Shown here piece after piece: positions 8,944 through 17,984 of a stretch of 42,806 nucleotides of DNA (position 1 is the first letter of the stretch; the number at the start of each line of letters is the position of its first letter). The DNA is from an uncultured Planctomycetaceae bacterium. GTDB lineage: Bacteria > Planctomycetota > Planctomycetia > Planctomycetales > Planctomycetaceae. The stretch lies in NCBI GenBank assembly GCA_903924405.1, contig CAIYBH010000177.1, positions 1-42,806 on the forward strand. Direction: 5' to 3'. The position numbers and the translations under genes are program-made. The notes beneath the pieces were generated by a model. The model was not told the DNA's origin. It worked only from the letters and a program-made list of their open reading frames with translations, and ran no database searches.

Positions 8944-9515
8944 ACACACACTCCATGTGGCTCAGCTGGCAGTTGGGGGGCCCCGGCGCGGCAGGGCGGT
9001 CATGTTTCCCGTTCTTCCCCAGTCTTCACGCTGGCTTCAAAAGCCAACTGGTCCTGTGACCCGGGCACAATTTGCAATAGTAAAACGCAGGCAACACGGG
9101 CGTTTTCGGCTTGATTGTGGAACGGCGCCTGTGTGCTGGATTCGGCAGTACAGAAGCTGAGACTTCGTTTCGACGGAGCGAAACGCGACTATCCGCCGCC
9201 TGGATAACGTTTCGCCATCTCAGGCACAACCACCACAAACGGCACGAGCTTGCTACGCCAACCAACTGCGGTCGTGGAAATGCCGAATCAATTGACGTTT
9301 GGTCGCGGGAAACCGCCGCTGGAGCACATTTGCCGGCGGTGTCCTGGAGGAAATCAGACGCCGGGATGCCATGGTGATGGACGTTTGCCACCAACCAGAC
9401 TCTTTCACAAACGTCCCTGAGCGGCACCCGGCACAGAACAACTCCTTGTTAACTCGAAGAACATCAGCAACACTCACACCAGTCAACGACATTCGAAAGC
9501 CTTCAGAATCATGTC
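8944..9515. other. Convergent intergenic region
   Basis: This region lies between the ends of the DUF1501 gene and the minus-strand signalling operon. It contains a weak seven-base inverted pair (aaaacgc/gcgtttt, about 9082-9106) that might act as a terminator. A 79-codon minus-strand frame (9253-9492) starts 23 bases after the operon's last stop and has AAGG eight bases before its ATG. I recognise no domain in it and do not call it a gene. Confidence 0.4.
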
Positions 9516-11258
9516 TTAATCTGCAGCAGCCCCTGGAGCCAGGGCTTCTGCCTCCGCAATTGAGCTTTTAAGTTTTTGCTGAAGCTTCTTCCACTCGTCG
9601 AACTTGACCGCATTGACATCAACCGTCAACCGCAACTTTTCCGCAGAGGAACCGAGCTTCTTCCCTGGTTTAAAGTTCGCTGTTGTTTTTTGGGGGATTT
9701 GCGAGGCAGGACTGAGGAGCAGCGGGCGGATATATTCCCTGCAATTACTCATCGACAAGGCATGCTGGTCGTCCACAGTAACCACGAGGGATTCTCGATG
9801 CAAAAGCTGTAACAGCCCGGTCTCCTGAATGTTCCCGCGATTGATACTCCGATCTTTAAAATCGAGCATCTCCACACGGACCTCGATATGAACTTTTGCT
9901 GTTTCGCTCAGGGTGCTCAGTACCGCCTGCGTCTTCTTTAGTAGGTTCTGTCCATCTGGTGACAGGTCCCGACCAATGCTCAGCGTTAGCAACAGTTCCC
10001 CGATCTGCGACAACTGCACTGGTAATGTCCAGTTTTCCGTGACTTGACTTCCGCGCATGTCTTCAGCAGCGACCGGGCCCGGCCCCCCGGGCAATGAACT
10101 CACCGGTCGGACAGCAATTTCCGGTTTCGCAAGGACGCCGACAAGAGTCACATCCCCGGAACACAGTCTTTTGGCGTTCTTCACAATCTGACTTTGAATC
10201 AGCTCTGTCAGACATCCAGTGACCGCCTGTTCAAAGGGCTCGTTTCCCAGGTTTCTCGCCACTGTTCCAAGCGACACAACTTCGATCTCCCTGAGTTGCT
10301 TAAGACGCTTCAGAATCTCAACCAACTGAGGCTGTATCGGCGGGAGATCAGCATCTGTCTTCTGCTGATTGACCGTCTTCGATAATGCGACACTCTTCGA
10401 TTCGAATACTCCGCTGAGGTAGTCATTCAGGAGTCTCTTGTCACTCTCATCAATCGATGTTGCAGATCGATTTTTGAGTTCCGTGGCCATACGCTTGACC
10501 GCACGCTGCATTTTGGCAATGTTCGGGCCAGTTTTCGTGGACGAATCCGGGTTCGCATCCGCTGTTTTCCAATCAGTGATTACATCGGACCATGGCTTCG
10601 GAGACGGCGACTGCCGAAGCGGAGCCAATCTCTCCTGTTTCATCACCAGTGCGTCGCTGTGGGAAGATATCGTGGACCGTGTTTTCACGGAACGGTCTGT
10701 GGTTTCATGGACGACACGCCCGCCAGAGAATTTCCAAACCAACACACATGGCAGCACAAGCGTGGCAATCAGCAACCAACGAGGCCAATGTTTCCATGGC
10801 AGGCGAAATCTGCCCCGCGGGATGAACACGGGGCTTTGAGGTCCCCGTCCCGCAGACGGAAGCTGATCAACCTGCAGATCCATTTCCCATGCACGAAGTA
10901 ACGGAGATTCAAGGTACGCGCCGTACTGCGGGGCCTGGGACTGAGACGCAGCCATCACTTCGCCAAGGTTGTCCACAAGGACCGACAATTTCCACTGTAG
11001 GCGTTCCTGGCTGTCGGGGTCCAGTTGAGAGACGGCGACGTTGGCCAGTACGAGGCACACCATACCGTCACGTCCTGTGTCCCGCTGGGAAGCCGACCGC
11101 CTGACGTAAATACAGGTTTCTTCAGCACGTGCGTCCCTTCCGGACACGGCATCCAACGCACTCTCAGCGACATGGCGATGGGCATAGGTCACCTGGCCAA
11201 GGAGCAGCGTGAATCCCTGCTGGCCATAGGGCACCTGGGCGATCAGAAACGGTGTCAT
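9516..11258 (-). CDS. One-pass membrane protein, last gene of the kinase/GTPase operon
   Basis: I do not recognise the family. The 580-residue chain has an N-terminal soluble domain of about 120 residues, a polar stretch, one membrane segment at about 160-176, and a C-terminal part of about 400 residues. That part has a charged helical region (240-340) and an alpha/beta-looking end. There is no signal peptide. The ATG overlaps the GTPase stop as ATGA, with GAGGAG eight bases upstream, so translation is coupled and the two products are probably made together. The order (small cytoplasmic domain, membrane segment, larger C-terminal half) resembles that of the GTPase upstream, which suggests a membrane partner. 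A role as GTPase regulator or scaffold is only a guess. Confidence 0.75.
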   Translation of the reverse strand: MTPFLIAQVPYGQQGFTLLLGQVTYAHRHVAESALDAVSGRDARAEETCIYVRRSASQRDTGRDGMVCLVLANVAVSQLDPDSQERLQWKLSVLVDNLGEVMAASQSQAPQYGAYLESPLLRAWEMDLQVDQLPSAGRGPQSPVFIPRGRFRLPWKHWPRWLLIATLVLPCVLVWKFSGGRVVHETTDRSVKTRSTISSHSDALVMKQERLAPLRQSPSPKPWSDVITDWKTADANPDSSTKTGPNIAKMQRAVKRMATELKNRSATSIDESDKRLLNDYLSGVFESKSVALSKTVNQQKTDADLPPIQPQLVEILKRLKQLREIEVVSLGTVARNLGNEPFEQAVTGCLTELIQSQIVKNAKRLCSGDVTLVGVLAKPEIAVRPVSSLPGGPGPVAAEDMRGSQVTENWTLPVQLSQIGELLLTLSIGRDLSPDGQNLLKKTQAVLSTLSETAKVHIEVRVEMLDFKDRSINRGNIQETGLLQLLHRESLVVTVDDQHALSMSNCREYIRPLLLSPASQIPQKTTANFKPGKKLGSSAEKLRLTVDVNAVKFDEWKKLQQKLKSSIAEAEALAPGAAAD

Positions 11259-13882
11259 TTCAAGAACTCCTCGTCTTCCAGGATGGGTGGAGTTCCCGCG
11301 GGCTCCAGCCGAATGAACGGAATTCCGGCATCGATTTCCGGCGTCACGCTCAATTCGACAACGTTTTTCTCCGCCCCGGAATCACCGCCGTTTTTCGGCA
11401 ATCGAATCGCGCCCTCCGTGGCAAGGTCGCTGAGTCTCCTGTTGCAGTTGTATTGCCCGAGGTTGTTGTCATAGGTTCCAAACACACCGTACTCGACCAG
11501 AAATCTTACGTTCAACCGGACGTCGTCGCCGGGTTTCCTGCCAATCAGTCGTCCTGACAGCCCGGAGATCTCCGTGCCCGGTACAAGATCCTCCACCTTT
11601 CTTGACGCCAACACGACTCCCTCCGCTTCAAGATACGCTGTCACGTCCGGGTTGTTGAAGTCATTTCCGCTGTGATATTGCACGTTGAGCCGTATCGCCA
11701 GATTCCAGTCTCGGGGTTGCTCCAGCCAGTCGAGATACTCGATTCGAGCTTTCACAAGTTCAGCGCGAGGTCCGTCATTTCCGACCATTTCCAGATACGT
11801 TTTCAGAGTCGCGGGATTATCAGAGTCTGCGACGCAAAGCGAATAGAAATGATATTCAGAGTACTCCTGCACAAAGTCGTCCCATCGCGCACACAGCAAC
11901 TCTAACTGGTCCATCGACATGATTTCCTGCAGGTTTGAACGATACTCACTGATTGTCGAGCGTGCGGTAACAGGGTTCGGGTTAGCGGCATCCATCAATC
12001 GCCGAATCTTGTCGCTCATGACCCTGGGCGCCTGACTGCAGAATCTGACCTTCAACTGATCTCTCCACGAGTTATCAGGACAGTTCCTGATGATTTCACT
12101 GGCCCTCACAACATTACCGACCGTGATCGCATCATCCATTTCTGTCTGCTGTTCAAGGTAGCCGGCCCCATACTTCCCTTTCATGACCAGCGTCTCAATT
12201 TCACCCGACACTCTGCTGTGAGTCCCGCGCGCTCGCGTGAATTCATCGGGAATCTGCAGCTGGCGAACTGCCTCGAGCAGCGTCTCAAGGCTCGACAACT
12301 CCGCCTGCTGTGTCAAAGCGCTTTCACGCAGTTTCTCCAGCCGTGCGAGCAGCAGTTGCTCCGTCTGCAGTTCACTCAATCTGTTCTTCAGGGCCTGGTG
12401 ATACTGACTGGCCTGATCACGTGGCTGAATCAGCAGGTACGACAGGGCACGATACCACTTTGGGAAAATGTAGCCGCTCACATAATCCTCGGCAGGAACC
12501 AGCAGGGACTGTAGTTCCGCGCCCGACCGATCCAGGTCCGCCTGATCCAGCAACGGCCCGAATCGACTCCACTGCGCTGAATCTCGCATCGCTACCACAG
12601 CGAGAACGGAGAGCACCAGTACCAACCCGACAAGACTGGTCGCGATCACCGACGCACTGGCGAAGAGCTTGATCAGTCGCTGACGTACAGTACGCAGTTC
12701 ATCCGTGATTCCGTGGGATTCCGGATACAGTGCTCTGAGCCGCCTGTATTCTCCGGAGATTCGTTTCGGCAATCCACTGCACAGCAGATGCAGATACCAT
12801 GGCCGTAGCTGTGTGGCGCAGGTCTCCAGCGTGTTCAGTCGCAACGCATCACCACATTGAGCGATCCAGATAAAAGGATCTTCGAGCCCGAATGACATAA
12901 ATGGCCGCGTGGACACTGGGATTTCACGCCTGCCACCATCGGCCGTCACTTCGCTTCTGCAGGCCCCCAGAGCACTCAAACAAAACGCCTTGAAATACTT
13001 GCTGCCACCAGCAAGAGCGACCAGTTGCTGGGCCAGACTATTCTGTGGGGCCGTTGCCTGCCTGAACAATTCATCCCGACTTGTCTGAATTTCATCGGCA
13101 ACTTTCTGAAATGCTGCAGACCTCGCAGTTACCGGGAGATCCTGCCGACTCGCTTCGAGCAGCGATGGCGTCAGCGTCTCACAATCGACCATGCGGTCCC
13201 ATTTGTTGAGCAGCAGGGCGATCGGAAAAGGCCCCGCATTATTTTTCTTTCTGCTTTCCGTCACGGCTGGAAGGACCTGTCCCAGAAGTTCGAGGTCAGC
13301 ATGCAATCGGCTGTTCTGTTCCGGTGTCGTCGTCGCCTCGGCGAGGATCAGCAAGCCGTCGCACTGTTCGAGATGGGCAGCCAGAGTTCCAGCAAAAGTC
13401 GTATCGTTACTCGGATTGATCAGTTCCCCGCTGTAATCAATCAATTCGACGAAAAACGTGGCGACGGCATCTTTCCATGGGGTATCTTCCGCAGGCTCGC
13501 GCTCATCCGGTAGTCTCAACGTTGTCTCAGACTTTGTGAACTGGTAAATCAATCGCAGCGGATGTTTCAGTTCCGTCGCCTCCGGAAGCAGCCCCTTATC
13601 AATCCGCTCAATCTGAGTCGTCAGCATGTCTTTCCCGCGCCATCGCGCCAGCCATGGATCATCAGGTTGACGATTTTCCTCAGCAGTGACTTCCGGACAG
13701 TTACCATGATCCGAAATCCAGAGGCAACTGTATCCCCTCGGATTGGCAAGGCGCGACATCGCAAGAGCACTCAAAATGCATGTTTTTCCTGAAGACCGCC
13801 GACCGTAAACAGCCAGCTTCCGTAGCTTTGCACTGCCCGGCGGCAACGTCATTGCGGACCGTCCAGATGTCTTCGAATTCAT
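11255..13882 (-). CDS. Membrane-anchored P-loop GTPase
   Basis: An 875-residue protein with an N-terminal GTPase domain. G1 is GRRSSGKT at 27-34, G3 is DYSG at 149-152 (in LIDYSGEL) and G4 is NKWD at 226-229 (in LLLNKWDRM). One membrane segment follows at about 407-431, then some 440 residues with helical, coiled-coil-like stretches. The domain order recalls TssM/IcmF of type VI secretion and the predicted double-GTPase proteins of bacterial regulatory systems, but I cannot place it in either family. The start at 13882 overlaps the kinase stop (ATGA) with AGGAG eight bases upstream; a longer frame to 13948 would run inside the kinase gene. Its last codons overlap the next gene in the same way. 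Confidence 0.82.
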   Translation of the reverse strand: MNSKTSGRSAMTLPPGSAKLRKLAVYGRRSSGKTCILSALAMSRLANPRGYSCLWISDHGNCPEVTAEENRQPDDPWLARWRGKDMLTTQIERIDKGLLPEATELKHPLRLIYQFTKSETTLRLPDEREPAEDTPWKDAVATFFVELIDYSGELINPSNDTTFAGTLAAHLEQCDGLLILAEATTTPEQNSRLHADLELLGQVLPAVTESRKKNNAGPFPIALLLNKWDRMVDCETLTPSLLEASRQDLPVTARSAAFQKVADEIQTSRDELFRQATAPQNSLAQQLVALAGGSKYFKAFCLSALGACRSEVTADGGRREIPVSTRPFMSFGLEDPFIWIAQCGDALRLNTLETCATQLRPWYLHLLCSGLPKRISGEYRRLRALYPESHGITDELRTVRQRLIKLFASASVIATSLVGLVLVLSVLAVVAMRDSAQWSRFGPLLDQADLDRSGAELQSLLVPAEDYVSGYIFPKWYRALSYLLIQPRDQASQYHQALKNRLSELQTEQLLLARLEKLRESALTQQAELSSLETLLEAVRQLQIPDEFTRARGTHSRVSGEIETLVMKGKYGAGYLEQQTEMDDAITVGNVVRASEIIRNCPDNSWRDQLKVRFCSQAPRVMSDKIRRLMDAANPNPVTARSTISEYRSNLQEIMSMDQLELLCARWDDFVQEYSEYHFYSLCVADSDNPATLKTYLEMVGNDGPRAELVKARIEYLDWLEQPRDWNLAIRLNVQYHSGNDFNNPDVTAYLEAEGVVLASRKVEDLVPGTEISGLSGRLIGRKPGDDVRLNVRFLVEYGVFGTYDNNLGQYNCNRRLSDLATEGAIRLPKNGGDSGAEKNVVELSVTPEIDAGIPFIRLEPAGTPPILEDEEFLK

Positions 13883-16800
13883 AATGATGCTCCTGAAGCC
13901 GATGTCCCGACAAATCCTGCCGCATCCGGGTGATGCAACAGCAGCCACGCAAACACTAACTGCCGGACGGTCAGGGTACGTTCCGCGACTGACGGCTCGA
14001 CGTCAGCTTCAGAAAGCAGACGAGTCCGTTCGGCGATGTATTCCTGATAGTCGCGACTCGCGATCGTTCCCTGGAACTGCGGAAGACAGACGACAAAGCG
14101 ATCGTTTGTCCGAATCCGCAGGAAATTCACGTCGGCCCGCACAACGACATTCCCCTGACGCGGGTGCAGACTCGCTGAGCGAAAAAACTGTCGGACATAT
14201 CGTGTATCAAAAACTCGCTGGTTTCGCTGACTGTCGATACTCTTTTTCAGACCTCCAAGGATTGCCATAAATGAATGCACGAGGTGTTCGGGCTCCGGGA
14301 AGGCTTTGTTCAGTTCCTCGCGAGTGACACGCTCATTTCCAGTTCGCCTGAGTTTCTCCAGCAACGCAGACCGTGCTTCAATGACGACGTCACTGCCAAA
14401 CTCCAGTCCAGTTCTGAAACCTTCGATCATCGGGGCAATCGTTGTCGATGCTCCCGACGAAGCAATCATTGCGGCATCTTTCAATCCCTGGATGAAGACT
14501 TGCGCCCATTCATCCGGATAAACTCGATCCCCTGACAGGACCTTCCAACCCATTTTCAGATAGACGACTGGAGTTTTTTCCAGAAAACCCGGAGGAGCAG
14601 CATTCAATTCATGCCGAATCAGGTCGTCGTCCAGAGCGGCCAGCCGACTCGCCGTTCTGACGGCAAATCCATCCGACGAATCGAACAGCAGCAAGGCGCA
14701 CAGTGCGGCAAACTCATCAGTATTGAGCTTTCTTGAGAGCAGATGCGAGAAATCAGGATTACGCCGGAGAGTTTCATTCGTCAGGCATTTCATGACCGGC
14801 TGCCGACAATCCAGCAACAGGTCCACTGCCGCCGGGTGCGCTTCCTGCCGCAGGGCGTCCGGCCCCACAAACACCTCGCAAATGCCCGGTCCCCAGAGCT
14901 CCAGTACACGCTGACTTCGCTCAAGCTGCAGATATCGCCAGCACAGCGGCTGCGCATAAAACCTGAATCGCTTCTCACGTTCCTTCTGCTGATACGTCAA
15001 GTCCCGAAACGTGGGCCAGATGCGGGGCAGGAACTCGTCCCGATACTCAGGATCAGCCTCCAGCAACGGTAGAATGATGCTGCGCCCCTGCAGCATCGCG
15101 ACGGCCAGCATCTCCAGACACTGCTGCGAATCGGACATGCGAAGAATCTGACCGAGCCATTCTCCGTACACCCTGCCCGCATCATTGTCCGGCAGATCTC
15201 GTAACAACTGCTCAGCACCGATCCAGTCCAGCTCACGCAACCTTCGCAGAACCGGCCTGTGCTGATGCAGCATATGCACCAGTTCCGGCAGCAAGTCAGG
15301 ATCTGCAAAACGCACCAGCAAGTCGTCAATCAGCTCAGCGTCGCCGGAATCCTCCAGTAACTCCATCCAGAGCCGTCGGTCCTGACCCAGAAAGAACGCC
15401 GGCTGAATCAGCGCCGCTGCCACGTGCGGACGATTTCTGATCAGAACGTCAGGAACTCGCCGTTGCAGACTCTCCAATCGCACCCACGTGTTTTCCGCAA
15501 ATTTCTCGTTTTGTCCCGCGATCATACGAAGAATCGGGGCTGCCACTTCGACCAGTTCACGAGCCGTCGCTGTATTCCAGCCAGCATTGCGGAGGCGTTC
15601 TTCTTCAGATCGCACGGGCACAACAGACGGAGACACCGGCGGCTGAACCAACCTCGTGCCAGTCTGTGTCGGCGCCGGCGTTCCACCGCGCGTCGCCCAC
15701 AGGATTCCACTCAGAATCATCACGACACCAGCGACAACACCTGTCGTCACGAGGGCTGACTGCTGCGAAGCCCACCAGTTCCGCCGCGGCGATGCGTGCT
15801 GCGCACGTCCGGGTTCTGACACTGGCGGCGGAAGAACCGGCTCCCGGGAATTCGACACCACCCACTTTTCCAATTCCGCAGCCAACTCCAGCGCTGACGA
15901 AAAACGGCTTCCCGGGTCCTTTCTGATGGCCCGCGTACAAATTGCATCCAGCACAACGTCCACGCGCGTGAGGTCGCGTGAACGCACCAGTGGGTTCTTT
16001 AACACCCCATCGATTTCCGGAAGCCCTTCACCCGTCTGATAAGGCAAGCGGCCAGTAAGACACTGATACAACGTCACACCAAGCGAAAAGACGTCCGCAC
16101 GTTTCCAGACCTGTAAATCGTCCTCACCGGAAACACAAAGTGACTGGTCAAGAATCTCAGGCGCTATGTAGCCACGGGTGCCCAGAATCGGCATCCGACG
16201 AAGGCCACTTCCATAAACGAGATCCGTCTCTTCCCGACGGGCCAACCCAAAGTCACCCAGAGCCGGCTCGCCACCCTCAAGATAAAAGATATTGGCCGGC
16301 TTGATGTCGCGATGCACCAGACCGTGATTGCGGTGAACCGAGTCCAGACTGCGGGCAATGACAGCAATCAGATCGGCAGCCTGAACCTGGGACATTGGTC
16401 CTTCGACAAGTCGCTCCGCCAGACTTCCACCGGGACAGTATTCCATCGTGAAATACGGCCAGCCATCAGAGTCCGCACAGTCAATCACCCGCACGATTCC
16501 AGGCCCCGCCGCCTGCAACAACAGCCTCGCTTCCGATCGAAACTGATTGACAGCATTGGGATTGTCCATCAGTTCCGAGTGCAGGGCTTTCAGCACCTGC
16601 AGTTGATTCAGACTCACATGCCGTACCAGCAACACCGTCGCCATCCCTCGACTCGTTAGCTGCCGCAGTACCTCAAAGCGTTCCTTCGGCACCACAAATG
16701 TTCGTCCCCGAACGTCCAGCCTCGCCGTCAGCTCCGTGGGCATCCAATCCCGAAAAACGCGAGGAACAGTGGCCAGTTTCAACTCTTCAACCCATGCCCA

Positions 16801-17091
16801 CACTTCACCCGCTGCCGTTCGATCCCGCACCACAAAACCCAGATTCCTGAATACGGCCGCACCCTCAGAATCCGACGCCTCGCCCCGCGTGGTTTCCAGC
16901 CACAACTTTAAGGCATACACACCCGCAAGAAGTCGCACTTCGTCCGGGCCCCGCAGGTGCTGCTCAAGTTCGGTATTCTCAAGCCACCGCTCTGCCCGGA
17001 AAATCCTGTCGATCGCCCGACAGACTCCCTCGTACTCATCCCTGACAGAGCTCGTAAGTCCTGCAACACGTTGGTCAAACTCTTGCGTCAT
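13879..17091 (-). CDS. Large transmembrane Ser/Thr protein kinase
   Basis: A 1070-residue protein. After about 130 unassigned N-terminal residues comes a Hanks-type kinase domain (about 135-412). The candidate ATP-binding lysine is K168 in VLKAL, the catalytic loop is HRDIKPAN (260-267), the metal site is DFG (280-282) and the P+1 region is GTRGYIAPE. The glycine-rich loop is poor (TSRGMATV, one glycine), so activity should be tested. A proline-rich linker and one membrane segment (about 446-468) lead to about 600 residues that are probably extracytoplasmic and match no domain I know. The ATG shares its A with the TGA stop of the sigma-like gene (TGATG), behind AGGGTGG. Planctomycetes often pair such kinases with ECF sigma genes. 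Confidence 0.9.
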   Translation of the reverse strand: MTQEFDQRVAGLTSSVRDEYEGVCRAIDRIFRAERWLENTELEQHLRGPDEVRLLAGVYALKLWLETTRGEASDSEGAAVFRNLGFVVRDRTAAGEVWAWVEELKLATVPRVFRDWMPTELTARLDVRGRTFVVPKERFEVLRQLTSRGMATVLLVRHVSLNQLQVLKALHSELMDNPNAVNQFRSEARLLLQAAGPGIVRVIDCADSDGWPYFTMEYCPGGSLAERLVEGPMSQVQAADLIAVIARSLDSVHRNHGLVHRDIKPANIFYLEGGEPALGDFGLARREETDLVYGSGLRRMPILGTRGYIAPEILDQSLCVSGEDDLQVWKRADVFSLGVTLYQCLTGRLPYQTGEGLPEIDGVLKNPLVRSRDLTRVDVVLDAICTRAIRKDPGSRFSSALELAAELEKWVVSNSREPVLPPPVSEPGRAQHASPRRNWWASQQSALVTTGVVAGVVMILSGILWATRGGTPAPTQTGTRLVQPPVSPSVVPVRSEEERLRNAGWNTATARELVEVAAPILRMIAGQNEKFAENTWVRLESLQRRVPDVLIRNRPHVAAALIQPAFFLGQDRRLWMELLEDSGDAELIDDLLVRFADPDLLPELVHMLHQHRPVLRRLRELDWIGAEQLLRDLPDNDAGRVYGEWLGQILRMSDSQQCLEMLAVAMLQGRSIILPLLEADPEYRDEFLPRIWPTFRDLTYQQKEREKRFRFYAQPLCWRYLQLERSQRVLELWGPGICEVFVGPDALRQEAHPAAVDLLLDCRQPVMKCLTNETLRRNPDFSHLLSRKLNTDEFAALCALLLFDSSDGFAVRTASRLAALDDDLIRHELNAAPPGFLEKTPVVYLKMGWKVLSGDRVYPDEWAQVFIQGLKDAAMIASSGASTTIAPMIEGFRTGLEFGSDVVIEARSALLEKLRRTGNERVTREELNKAFPEPEHLVHSFMAILGGLKKSIDSQRNQRVFDTRYVRQFFRSASLHPRQGNVVVRADVNFLRIRTNDRFVVCLPQFQGTIASRDYQEYIAERTRLLSEADVEPSVAERTLTVRQLVFAWLLLHHPDAAGFVGTSASGASL

Positions 17092-17717
17092 CAGTCCACC
17101 CTGCACCCTTCTTCTATTTGGTCAGATTTCATCAGCTTCTGAATCAGATCTCGAAAGCGGGCTTCGACTCGCTGCACGGCCACGCGACGCATTCCACAGA
17201 CCTCGCCGGTCTGCTGTTGAGTTCTGCCTTCAAGGCGGCAGGCAATCACGGTCTGCTCTGCCAACGGCAGCCCCGCTAATCCAATGTCAACAACTTCTCG
17301 CAAATGTTCAGTAAATTCCGGAATTTTCCGGTCGGCAACCAGAACCAGAATGTCCGCCCCTTCTCGCCCCACTGACCGCCCAGCCTCACCTCGTAGTCGC
17401 CGGTCACCACGCCGCTGACGCTGCATCCGGTTGTAGGCCACCCTCACCAGCTCTACTGTCAGCTCCATGCCAACGCCAGACCCTGTCCCGGATGTCTGCT
17501 TCTCAAATTCGGTAATTGCGGAAATCACAGCTCCCACAACCGCGAGCGAGTCTCCCTCGTGAAAATTCTTCAGGGCCCGCAGCTGATGGCGACAACGCTG
17601 GATCAACTGGGACACCTCGCCCGGGTGCTGCTCCGAGATTTGTCCCACCACCTCCACCAGACTCGGCAGCACATTCTCCAGAATCCGGTCTACCGAACGA
17701 CGCGGTTCCCCTGACAT
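17091..17717 (-). CDS. ECF-like RNA polymerase sigma factor next to kinase
   Basis: A 208-residue protein. Its C-terminal 60 residues look like sigma region 4, with a helix-turn-helix GLPLAEQTVIACRLEGRT followed by QQQTGEVCGM and RRVAVQRVEARFRDL. The region-2 equivalent (around MELTVELVRVAYNRMQRQRRG) is weak, so this may be a divergent ECF factor or a DNA-binding protein derived from one. ECF groups encoded beside Ser/Thr kinases have been described for Planctomycetes, and this arrangement fits. It is the first gene of a four-gene unit with overlapping ends, so it may be controlled by the kinase and may regulate the operon. GAGAGGAG lies about ten bases before the ATG. Confidence 0.75.
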   Translation of the reverse strand: MSGEPRRSVDRILENVLPSLVEVVGQISEQHPGEVSQLIQRCRHQLRALKNFHEGDSLAVVGAVISAITEFEKQTSGTGSGVGMELTVELVRVAYNRMQRQRRGDRRLRGEAGRSVGREGADILVLVADRKIPEFTEHLREVVDIGLAGLPLAEQTVIACRLEGRTQQQTGEVCGMRRVAVQRVEARFRDLIQKLMKSDQIEEGCRVD

Positions 17718-17984
17718 TTCGCTGTTCTCCTCTCCCGCAATTCACTCCAGCACACCGCTTTGCCACTGCGAGGAACGCAGGCACAACGTCGTGCTGGCGG
17801 CCAAACGCTGTTCCCGTATCACGCATCAGGCATCCATCAGGTTGATTCCTCCCGGAAATAATACGAAGAGGATTAACACGCCTGAGTCTCAATACTGTGC
17901 GACGCACTTTGTGCGACGCGTCCTGCCTGAACTCTTTAAGCCCATATGAACCTCCGCTCCCGGCCGGAATCTGGCAACCAGGTC

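Noticed and set aside
11255..13882. Assignment of the GTPase as a type VI secretion TssM protein
   Set aside because: TssM has two membrane segments before its GTPase domain and works with TssJ, TssL and others; none of these is present.
17503..17907. 134-codon minus frame upstream of and overlapping the sigma-like gene
   Set aside because: Random Gly/Arg-rich product in another frame, and it overlaps a gene supported by its region 4 and by translational coupling.
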